Source of the DNA: Centrapalus pauciflorus
Taxonomy: Eukaryota > Streptophyta > Magnoliopsida > Asterales > Asteraceae
Direction: 5' to 3'
NCBI GenBank assembly: GCA_020465985.1
Contig: JAANYP010004250.1
Location: forward strand, 1-64,000
Length of the DNA stretch: 64,000 nucleotides
The notes beneath the pieces were generated by a model. It was not told the DNA's origin. It did no database searches and saw only the letters and a program-made list of their open reading frames with translations. The stretch's first letter is position 1. The number at the start of each line of letters is the position of its first letter. The position numbers and the translations under genes are program-made. Of this stretch, positions 54,953-64,000 are shown piece by piece.

Positions 54953-56671
54953 TGTCACATCCTTGCTTTAAACATGCTTGCTTATCCCAGGAATAATAAT
55001 ACTTGCATAATGCTAAATAAAATATTACAGTAAGTCATGCACTACACGTGCAACAAGGTTACAGTACTAAGTTGCTAAAAACATCACAATATAAATAAAA
55101 GCAGCTACCCAAAACCCAAGGCATCATAAAGGTATACCACAAGCTGAAAGTGAGCTAAGTCCTCTGGGTTGATCAGACAATAGACCTAAGCAGAAGGTCC
55201 AGCTTGCTCTTTACCTTTTCCTGTAAGAATTGTGAGTAGCAACTGTAAGCTAATTGCTTAGTGAGTAAACAGATATTCATGAATGCATGTAAAATATGTG
55301 GCGAAAGTGCCTATAAAGGCTTGTTATGCTTGCTTGCTTGCTTAATACCCAGAAAGAATGCTTGCACAATTGAGACATTTCACGCAGAAAGGAGATGCCA
55401 CCACTAGGGGTTTACCGCTGACTGATGATCAATCTGTGATGCGGGGCTAGCTACCCGCATAATCCTTAGGGATAGTGGTGAGCATCAGAATTGCTTGCTT
55501 GCTAAGTATAATTCTTATAAAAATGCACAAAGAAACGCTCAAACAAAGCTTGCGGTATGATATGCAGAACAATAAACAGATAACAGTATATTATGCACAT
55601 TAATAGATCAGGTGTAAGATCCGGCTAAGCTGGGTATCGCCTGTACCACAGTGTTCGCCTTCACTCACAACAGTCTATTGAATTCTAAAGAAATCATATA
55701 GAAGCAATTTATGTCTCAATTTCATATAAAACATGTAAACAAGAATAACTGTTACTCACAATACTGTCTTATGCTTTCTAATATTCTGAGATGCTTGCTC
55801 GGGCTTATCTATGCTTTATATTGCTCTGAAACGCTTGTACTTGCTTATCTAGGCTTTAATATACTCTGGCAGTGGCTTTGACTCATAACCGAGCTAAATC
55901 GTTTATTTTTATATCTGAGGTGCTGTGAAATATCTGTAATTTAACATTACAGAATATTCACTAAATTAATAATGCTAGCTTAAAATTCCAACATATACAA
56001 ACCTTAACTTCTAGCTAAATATCTTGTTTAATTTTGCGTTGCCCACAAATTCATTCAAATAATTCGAACTTAGGGGGGGTTTCGAACTTAATGAGGTTCG
56101 AACCCATACAGGCTTCGAACATAGAGCAATCTAGAACATAAGGCTTCGAATTTAGCCTGATTCGAATTTGTTCTTGGCATCTCGAACTTGTTCGTGTTTT
56201 TAAGCTTTCGAACATGCATTTCCAATCCAAAAATCATGAATATGCTAAGGAGCAAGTCTAAGTTTGATTCTATTACACTTAATCTAGAAGAATCGAGTTA
56301 TAACTCAAGCAAAATAGCTTTAAACGAATCAAAGATGGGGAATTTGAACCCTTTTCTTAAAACCAAAGGTAAAGAGGAAAGAAAAGACGATTCTTACCTC
56401 AAATCTGAATCAAATCACACATGCAATGGTAGATTCGTGTAATACTCTTCGAGATCTTTCGGATGACGTATAGAACTCGAGATTTGGTCGGTCGGTTTGG
56501 GAGAAAAGCTAGAGAGAAGATTGGGTTTTAGAGAGAGAGGCTCTCAATTGTAATTGGATTTGCAAGAATGAGAAAATGAATTTTTCAGCTCCTATTTATA
56601 CAAAAATTCGAAATTACATCATTAAACGCAAATTGCCTAAAAACGCATAAAATAAAAGGCAAGGTGTTATA
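54953..56671 (-). repeat. 5' LTR of element H
   Basis: 1,719 bp. Minus strand begins TATAACACC (TA instead of TG) and ends GGATGTGACA. TATA box TATAAATAGG-type at 56600-56591. Splice donor GAG|GTAAGA at 56398/56397. A TTCGAACTT word array lies at 56060-56200. Confidence 0.93.
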
Positions 56672-57190
56672 CAAAAGAATTTCCAAACTGTTGAATGTTT
56701 AAAGGGAAATACATACCGACAATTGACTTGGAATGTATATATCACGACAAACAATCAAAGGAATAAAAATTCCTAAGTGTGAGAGTGAAATACTAAAAGT
56801 GCGTGTGACGCCACTATCTGATTGAACCTTCTTTGACTATCTCGCAAAAATATTCTGTTAGTATATTTTCATCTTTAAAGTATTTTTGAGTTAATTTATT
56901 TCAATTTAATTTAATTTTATTTTTATTTGTTTTTATTTTTAATAAATAGGAATAAGGTCAAAAGTTACTAGGATGCATTTTTAGTTGAAGAAACAATATT
57001 GTGTGATGTTTGTTGCTTAGTGTGAATGTCTCGCAAAGTTGAAAAATTTCCGTCAAGTGAAAAAGTTGAAAAAGTTGGATTTTATTCAAGAATTTTCAAA
57101 ATTTTCAATTAAGTTCGAATATCAGCCAAGTTCGAAGTTACATTCGAACTTGCTGCAAGTTTGAACTTAACATAAGTTCAAAGGTGGTTG
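56672..57190 (+). other. Element E pol-ORF3 spacer, second part
   Basis: The spacer resumes with CAAAA, matching the CAAAG on the other side of H with one change. Similarity to F at about 29960-30450 continues, including a T/A-rich stretch near 56890-56950. From 57110 on, TTCGAACTTG words begin, just upstream of the TATA box at 57193. Confidence 0.7.
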
Positions 57191-57872
57191 GATATAAATA
57201 GGTCAACAGTGCTTCATTCAATGCACTTACCTTCAAACATAGCCTCTCGAACTTACCTGTGCGATCTCGAACTTACCGAACGAACTTGTCGAAATTCGAA
57301 TTTCTTTCCTGTTTCTCGAAGTTTTCTACTGGTCCTCAAACCTACCCACACACTTAAGTGTATTGAACCATCTAATACTAAGTAAGTGTAAGATTAGGAA
57401 CTTTTTAGTGGCTAAAATCGACTAATTTTGAGTTTTTGTGTCATTTAGAACTAGGTGCTTTAAATCACAAGTTTTAAAAGCAAAAACTTAAAATCAATGA
57501 TTCATAAACCTAATTAGAACCCATTAGGACTAGATTCTACAGTTAATTAAGTCTAAAAGGGTTAAAATCATGGTTTTGAAAGTTGAAAATGGCCGACTTC
57601 GAACTTGTTCAATATCATTCGAACTTGTTCTTCTGGTTCAAACTTGTCAGAACTTCGAACTTGTCAAAAATATCTATAAGTTCGAAGTGAGACATGTTCG
57701 AATAAGGTTCTCGAACGTAAGTAAGTTCGAATGACTTACAATCTCGAATTTAAGTAAGTTCGAAGATGTTCAAATTCGAACTTAATTAAGTTTGAAATTT
57801 AAACAAGTTCGAATAACTCAAATTTTCCAACATTAATTTCTAACAGTTTATGTATATTAATTGTGTGCAGAT
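57191..57872 (+). promoter_or_regulatory. Putative ORF3 promoter, leader and intron of element E
   Basis: TATAAATAGG at 57193-57202 is a textbook TATA box, preceded by a cluster of TTCGAA words. A donor-like TAA|GTAAGT lies at 57381/57382. A CTAAC branch-point match (57840-57844) is followed by a T-rich run and GTGTGCAG at 57863-57870, two bases before the ORF3 ATG. The whole arrangement is matched by element F. About 14 further TTCGAACTTG-type words fall inside the presumed intron. Inference from motifs and conservation; no transcript is seen. Confidence 0.6.
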
Positions 57873-60371
57873 ATGGGAGACCGCACTTTCTTCAATAAGC
57901 ATAATATGGTGATCGCAGTTGACCTTCAGCTTCAGGAGGCTCAGCCATACCGGCAAATGATTGAATTATTGTCACAATCAAGAGTGGCATACGCTTTGAC
58001 GCACAATCAGCCGATCATTCTTCCATATGTTCGACAGTTTTGGCAACATTTGCAAGTAAATTGCACCGTTACCCCTACAGTTCTACGTACAAGAGTAGGT
58101 GATCGTCCACTCGCATTTTCTGCTGATCATCTACGCTCAGTTTTTCAACTGGGGACAGTTGAACAAGAAGCTGGCCCAATTGACTTTCCAGCTCCCATAA
58201 GGCAGGCTGCCTTTCTCAGAATGGGTTATGCTCAAGATATAACCAAGGCTTCGTATGTTAAAAGCGGCCTCATTGGCCAGTGGCGATATCTAGTTCATGT
58301 GATCATGGTTTGTTTTGCTCCCAAGAAGGCATGATTTGACATAATGGTGTCCAAACTCCAATCAGCGCTGATATCTCTAGTCTACAACAAAAAATTCAGC
58401 TTTTCAGAGATGTTCTTCGGGGAGTTTGTAAATCAGATCTCTGCTCCCACCCGAGAAATATTTCTCATGTATCTGCACTTCATCATGATGATCATCCGAC
58501 ATTTCGTGCCAAACCTACCGACCTTTCCAGAACAAACTAGAGTGGCAATCATAGATAAAAGAATATTTGTTGACTGCCAGTCTCACAATGCGCGAAGGGC
58601 GGAGCAAGTAAGGGCACAAGTGGCTCCGCTTTTTGGTCCAGTTATAGATCCGGATTTCGTTGATCCCGAAGGTGATTATTGGATAGGTGATGCACCACAG
58701 CAACAACCTCAACCGCAACAACCTCCTGCACAACAAGCACCAGCTCGGCAAGCTCCGGTTGCTAGGTCCACCCCACGGTTAAGATCTACTGCAGAGGCAG
58801 CTGGGCCATCAACATCGGCACCACAGTCCGATCAGATAGAACAAACCTTGCAGGAGATAGTTGAGCAAAGAGGAGCAGCACAAGAAAACATAGCAGATTA
58901 ACTAGTTCAAGAGATTTTGGAGCCGCTAACCGATATGGATGACATTTTCAGGGACATTGATGAATATCAGCCACCGGTTCCTGCATCTAAAGGAACAGAG
59001 AGCCGTGAAGAAGCGACAGAAGGTCTTGTCGAGACAGCTTCTGAATCTGAATCAGACTCTAGTTCAGACGAGAAGGAAGCTGAAGCTGTTAATCCAGCAA
59101 TTGCTTTTGAAAGATATGCTCCAGAGTTGTTGTGCGCAGAAGGAAGATGACTCGTCCTGCACTCCGTGATGAAGATATGGCTCTAGCATCAACGCATTCG
59201 TCAGGGAGCTCCATCTACTTCAACTGCCGTTCCATTTGCCGCAACCACCGCTCCATCCACATCAACTTCGACTCCATCCACTTCCACTACATTTTCTGAA
59301 AATCAGCGATTCACAGAGTTGAAAAGCAAAGTAGACTTCCAGACAGTCCAAATATTTCAGCCCTCTCAAGCTGTGAACGAGCTCCAGCAACATAACTCAA
59401 GGTTAGACTAGCGATATGCTCAACTACAATCCCAAGAGGCTGCTCAACAAGAAACAATGTCAGCCCAGCAATCACAAATACTAACTCTGCAGACCCTGGT
59501 TGAGCAAATAATGAAAGATCGACAAGCTTAGGGGGAGAGCAGTTACCGAGGAGATGAGTTAAAGGGAGTTCAGAGAGGAGATGACGATGAATGAGGTGCC
59601 TAAGTGCACAGCAAGACAGTGAGCTAGCAGATCTTCCACATAAGACTGCTCAGCAAGCTGAAATTCAGGGGGATCCTGGATCATCTGGAACAGGAGGAGG
59701 AGGAAATCAAGAAAAAGCCAAAGCTCCAGAAGCCTCAGAGTCCATTGAGCAAGAATTGATTGAAGCCTTAACAGGAATAGACGATGATGAAGACGTGATG
59801 TTTGACTTCGAAGATGAGATAGAGGATCTTGTAGAAGAGGAATTGATTCCAGAACACATTACAGACTGGAAGTCAGATGACGAAGTCTTAGTCGATGAGG
59901 AAGATGAGGTTGATGAGATTGTGATTTAGAATCAGCCTATCATAGAGGCTTATAAGACTGAAGAACAAAATGTGATTGACATTGAAGTGCTTAAAGCTGC
60001 CTTAAATGATGAATCAGAGTTTGAAGTGCCTGATAGGGAGCTCACTAATGAAGAAAAAAGGAAATTGTGGCTCAGAAGAGAAGAAAAGAAGAAGGATTTA
60101 ACTTTGATAGAAAAGATAAAGGTTCCTAGTGCTGGAAAGCTATCCGGAAACATACTTAGTTGGTTCTTCGATTGAGAATTGCAGCTCTTCATAATTAAAA
60201 GGAAAGATGGACTCCAGATCTGAGGAGGAGATTGAAAGACATTAACTCATTGCCTAAATGTGGGATAAAGGCATTAGCTTGGAAAGAGCTCATGAACATT
60301 GGAGACGACCCCTACGCTGAAGTTCTTGCTAAGATTGTCAGAAGGGAAGGGAGGTCTAGAAAGTTTGAAAG
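57873..60371 (+). pseudogene. Element E ORF3 (broken)
   Basis: Starts ATGGGAGACCGC and matches ORF3 of F over the N-terminal domain (KHNMV, YVRQFWQHLQVNCTVTPTVLRTR, GPIDFPAPIRQAAFLRMGYA, VCFAPKKA). Stops: TGA 58332-58334 and TAA 58899-58901; later segments shift frame near 59150-59450. The Gln/Pro-rich segment (58690-58760), acidic segments (59000-59080, 59760-59925) and the conserved C-terminal block with ELTNEEKRKLWLR (60040-60075) correspond in order to F. Element J interrupts the C-terminal part at GAAAG. Confidence 0.82.
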
Positions 60372-61036
60372 TGTTGGTACACCCTGTGTGACGATAGCAG
60401 TCTAAGATGTGTTGGCATTTTGTCTAAGTCATATTACAAAGTATTGGGTATTAACGAGTGTTTGATATATGTGTTTATATATGTTTGATAGTTATTGATT
60501 GTATGTTTGAACTTGATGTAATGTATTACAAGAAGTTCAAACATAAATTTCAAAGATAAATTCAAGCATAAGTTAAAAACATAAGTTCAAATATAGGTTT
60601 AATATGTGAAAGTCGAATTTAGAATAAATTCGAATTCACTAGTAAATGGCATTCGAATTTATGGCAGATTCGAATATGTTCTATAGGGCAGATTCGAGAG
60701 TGTCAAGGGGACAAACTCGAATGGGCCTTGGGCCTGATTCGAGTTTGGCCCATGACAAACTCGAATGAGCCTCTATAATTAGGGATTAACTCGAATCATT
60801 AGCAGACTTTTGCAGAATTCGTGTGAGATTAAGCAAAAGGGCGATCTCGAGTTTATCAGTATTGTGAGTGTTGTTTCGGAGAGAATCATCCCGTAGGTGT
60901 GTTCGTATTCGTTCGTACAGCGTTGTGATAGTCTCCGTGTTCCGTGTGAGAGTTGTTTCCGTCAAGCCGTTAACGAGGATTCCGCACTCGTTGACGGTGT
61001 CGCGACTAGATAGATCTGTAGAGTCAAGACCTTACA
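60372..61036 (+). repeat. 5' LTR of element J
   Basis: 665 bp, TGTTGGTACACC to GACCTTACA. TCGAATTTA / TCGAGTTTG words fill 60615-60775, upstream of a TATAATTA (near 60774). U5 hairpin at 60967-60997 (stem CCGTTAACGAG / CTCGTTGACGG). Confidence 0.92.
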
Positions 61037-61038
61037 AG

Positions 61039-61051
61039 TGGTATCAGAGCC
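61039..61051 (+). other. Primer-binding site of element J
   Basis: TGGTATCAGAGCC, two bases after the LTR, as in F. Confidence 0.93.
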
Positions 61052-61672
61052 TAAGGGGTGTTCTTCGTGTTCTTCGTGTTCATCAAGATACATCCTAGGT
61101 TTCTTTACGCTTTTGGACGGTTAATCTCTCAAGTCTTTGGATTTTTCGAGCTTATCAAATTGGAATCCGGGAAATACTTAGTTGTTTTTCACGTTTTTGA
61201 TCGAAATCAATATTTTTACATGTAAAAATATTGATTTAATCTGTAAAACATTAAAAACTCGAAGTATTAGCCGTTTCTCGAATTTGCGACGCTCGATTCT
61301 GTTAGGAGTAATTGGGGTTTTCCTGATTTTCGAGTTTGACAAAATATAGGCTCCTTTCGAGTTTGCTAAAGAGTGCTTTCGAGTTTAGAGTTTTCGAGTT
61401 TGCTTCGAGTTTAGACTAAAGTCGAATAGGGGCTTCGAGTTTGACTGGGGTTCGATTTTGACTGATATTCGAGTTTGCTTGGACCTTCGAGTTTGGAGAC
61501 CTTCGAATTTGTCACATATTTCGACTTTAATTGGATTTAAGAACTTAACTCGAATTTAATCCCAAATAGGTTTAAACTTAATTATATTCGAATTTACCTA
61601 AATTCGAAATAATTAACTTAAATTAATTTCGAATTAAATTTATTAAGTTAAAATTCAATTACCTTTGAAACA
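61052..61672 (+). promoter_or_regulatory. Element J leader with TTCGAGTTTG words
   Basis: From about 61260 to 61640 there are some 17 TCGA words, mostly TTCGAGTTTG or TTCGAATTTG, irregularly spaced. The 3' splice site seen before gag in F is not preserved (TTACCTTTGAAACAATG). A weak GTGAGT donor-like site remains in the LTR near 60863. Confidence 0.65.
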
Positions 61673-64000
61673 ATGACAAATCTTCAACGATTTCTGGAAA
61701 TGGATCATGAGGTCGGAAAAGCAAATACTCCGCCTAAGCTGATGAAACTTGAAGACTATTACTGGTGGAAAGATCGGGTTGCCGACTTTGTGCGCTTCAA
61801 CGACATGCGTATGTGGATATGTATCGACGAGGGGTACATTCCACCGACTGCTGAGATAGAAGGACGCCAAAAGGTTGTCACGTATTCTAAAATGAAGGAC
61901 GATGACAAAAAGCTGTTTGAAGCTGAGAATCGCGCATACGCTATCAGACGAATGGCGTTACCTCAGGACATACTGCACACTTTCCGCAATCAAAAGACAT
62001 TGAAGGAGCTTTGGGAGACGTTGGAAAAGAGGTGTGAGGGTAATCCGAGGGTTCGGAGGAAGCGTATGGAGTTGCTTAAACAGCAATTTGCGATCTTCAA
62101 GGCTTTGAAGGATGAAAAGCTGGACGACACCATCACACGCTTTTATCATCTACTGACAGAGCTAGAGAGTCATGATATTGAGTATAGCGACACAGAAAAG
62201 AACAATAAGCTTCTTGATGCTTTACCGGCCAAATGGGCAATGTACGTGGCCATGATTAAGCTTGATGAAGATAAATACTATACTCAATCTCTGGAGGATG
62301 TAGTGGGAACGCTGAGGGCGTATCATTTCGAGTTACTGAAGGCTGAAACGGATTATGAACAAGTCCAAAATCCAGCAATGTATTTTGGAAAATCGAAACC
62401 TTCAGTGGCAGCTGATATGAAGACAGCTACAGCCTTCTTCACCCGAGAAACGTGGTCACCGGCAGAAACTGACAACGCACAAAATAGAGCTTTCTTAGGG
62501 TTTGGTAGACCGGAAGAACAGCAACATCAGGCAACACCGGCATCAACATCTCAAGGCTACTCTAAGATGCCCATGAGCGCTAAATCGGCCGAAGAACATT
62601 TAAATTTATTGGCTTCATTTGTGGCCGCATATGGAAACTGCGTTCAGGGTAAAATAAACGATCCTGCACTCTGGGATGAAGATTACGATCAGGTAGACCC
62701 TGATGACCTTGAGGAAATGGATCTCAAATGGCAACTGGCCATGGTAACCCAACGGGTTAAGCGATTCATCAAACGCACGGGAAGAAATTTGAGTATGAAT
62801 AACAAAGGGATTGGCTTGGATAAGTCCAAGGTCAAATGCTACAGCTGTCAAGGCTTAGGACACTTTGCTAGAGAGTGTCAGAGACCGAAGGTAGAAAATT
62901 ACCAAGGGCGCAGAATCAGTCTCATGGACAGTATCAGAACCAATCTCAACAGAGATATCTTCCGAGCACATCATCCAGTCAAGCAAACATAGTTGGTCTG
63001 TTATCTAACGTCACATCAGACAGACAGCTGGACGGTACATACAACTGGAGCTCACATCCAGAAACTAACGCTAGAGCCTTTATGGCTGAAGTCACTGAGA
63101 CTGGATGTGAAGGAGCAGGGCAGAACACAGGGGACAGCAGTCAACAGGAAAGCAGTCCGATGTGGGTGGAGAAGTCAGATGATCAAACGATTTTGGAGTT
63201 TGCCGCTCAAATGGCCAACGTCGAATCAGATCATACAAAGGTAAGTCTGACTTTCTCTCTTTTCCATGAATTATGTGTTTTATGTGCTACTTCTAACGAT
63301 AGGTTAAACTTAGTACTAGAATCACATAAAAATATATCTGCTCAAAATGAATCATTAAAATCAGATAATGCTAGCCTGATTGATATTAAGCAAGATCTTA
63401 GGGATAAGCTTAAGGCTGATGCACAAGATGTCATAGTTCTAAAAGACAAGCTGAGTGAGCAGTGTGTTAGATTAGAACTGATGTATGAGCATGTAGAGGC
63501 TTTGACCAAAGATCTTAAGATCAAAGAAGTAGATCTAGCTGAATCTAAGGTGAAGGTAGCTGAGGCCAATAGTAAACTAGAAAAGTTTAGGAACTCAAGT
63601 CTAAACCTAGGGAAAGTTTTAGATGCTCAACGCCAATCTAAAAAGCCTGTAGGTCTTGGATTTCATGAGATTCCTCCACCTTTTAATGACAACTATGTGC
63701 CTCAACCTCAGGAGAAAACTGAGAAATCAGTAGACTTAGAGGAAATACCTGAACCAGTGTCTGAGCCTTTAAAGGAAAATACACCTAAGGTGACTGATAC
63801 AAACGTCAAGATTAAGAAAGTCAAATTTGTGTCTTCCTCTAGTGAAACACCTGCAGGAAAATATAAAATTGATTTTAATGATCAGGATGATGAACCAGTC
63901 ACTATAGATGCACAAAAAGAACCAGACACTAGTGAGACACCTAAGTCTAAGGGCACACACAAGAAGTCCATTGACAAGATGTCGTGCTTTAGATGTCATG
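61673..64000 (+). pseudogene. gag: Element J Gag (one frameshift; cut by window edge)
   Basis: Residues 1-410 are open and closely match F (MTNLQRFLEMDHEVGKAN; YYWWKDRVADFVRFNDMRMW; knuckle 1 CYSCQGLGHFAREC near residue 388). The frame slips near 62910, a probable single-base insertion, and the ORF stops at 62992. Downstream in the other frame the remaining Gag is open to the window end: FAAQMANVESD, the coiled coil (about 63330-63620) and the start of knuckle 2 (CFRCH) at 63986. Confidence 0.9.

Larger units (their letters stand above)
48259..56671 (-). mobile_element. Element H: Gypsy chromovirus (Tekay-like), defective
   Basis: 8,413 bp on the minus strand inside the pol-ORF3 spacer of E. 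The flanks CAAAG (48254-48258) and CAAAA (56672-56676) are a duplication with one change. Order on the minus strand: LTR (56671-54953), PBS, gag, protease, RT, intron, RNase H, integrase, chromodomain, LTR (49977-48259). Several frameshifts and stops disable it. LTRs show about 30 differences by eye in 1.7 kb. Confidence 0.94.
20065..64000 (+). mobile_element. Element E: old Copia element carrying four nested insertions
   Basis: Pieces of E are 20065-21469, 34957-36193, 45831-48258 and 56672-60371. They join cleanly once F, G, H and J are set aside: gag resumes across F, pol resumes in frame across G, the spacer across H. The same TTCGAACTTG word fills its LTR, leader and ORF3 promoter, although these lie 37 kb apart. 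The bases before it (TAAAG) would be its target duplication. Its own 3' LTR is outside the window. All its genes are broken. Confidence 0.85.
60372..64000 (+). mobile_element. Element J: Copia element inserted in ORF3 of E, 3' part outside window
   Basis: LTR, PBS, long leader and gag are present. The LTR head, U5 hairpin and Gag match F closely, so J is a sister family of E and F. The bases before it are GAAAG; the second copy of this duplication and the rest of E should lie to the right. Confidence 0.92.

Noticed and set aside
20065..61660. Heat-shock elements in TTCGAA words, as in ONSEN
   Set aside because: HSEs need nGAAnnTTCn blocks with two-base gaps; TTCGAA lacks the gap and the flanks do not supply a third block consistently.
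1..64000. Host protein-coding genes, tRNA or rRNA genes
   Set aside because: All long ORFs resolve to retroelement proteins or decayed remnants; no structural RNA gene recognised. TGGTATCAGAGC sites are primer-binding sites, not tRNA genes.

Overview
The window is nuclear DNA of a flowering plant, probably a eudicot and possibly an asterid. It consists almost entirely of LTR retrotransposons. I see no ordinary host gene, rRNA, tRNA or CRISPR array. Nearly all readable protein is Copia or Gypsy Gag, protease, integrase, reverse transcriptase (RT) and RNase H. Every primer-binding site (PBS) seen matches initiator-Met tRNA (TGGTATCAGAGC or one change).

Layout. Element A (1-10419, minus) is a Sirevirus-like Copia element: large Gag, Pol, then an extra 3' gene, ORF3. 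Its 3' end lies beyond base 1. Region B (about 10420-15513, minus) is an old, broken ORF3-type region carrying a Tourist-like MITE (10823-11093) and a 27-unit array with a 21-bp period (14946-15513). From 15514 to 17945 there is noncoding LTR-like DNA. C (17946-19575, minus) is a decayed Gypsy gag-pol fragment. D (19576-20064, minus) is a truncated LTR in inverted orientation to the next element.

From 20065 to beyond the right edge lies one old Copia element, E, split by four later insertions. F is a full-length Copia element (21470-34956, perfect 5-bp duplication GATGC) in the gag of E. G is a full-length Gypsy chromovirus (36194-45830, perfect duplication AGTAT) in its pol. H is a minus-strand Gypsy chromovirus (48259-56671) in its pol-ORF3 spacer. 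J is a Copia element (60372 to beyond 64000) in its ORF3. Paired LTRs suggest that G is very recent, F recent and H a little older. G is the only element whose coding region looks intact.

The Copia elements encode Gag with zinc knuckles, a Pol polyprotein ordered protease-integrase-RT-RNase H, and a long ORF3. The ORF3 proteins look nuclear (basic patches, acidic stretches, coiled coil) rather than envelope-like. In E and F the ORF3 gene appears to have its own TATA box and a 3' splice site directly before its ATG. Both Gypsy elements carry a short, position-conserved intron inside the RT coding region.

The most unusual feature is that each element has its own short word, repeated densely in LTR, leader and ORF3-promoter DNA but not in genes. 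F uses TTCGAATCTG, E uses TTCGAACTTG, J uses TTCGAGTTTG, G uses CCGAATTCGGAT, and A uses GAACAG/CTGTTC. The word differs between elements but is constant within one. I propose, as inference, an element-specific regulatory or anti-silencing code, perhaps read by ORF3.
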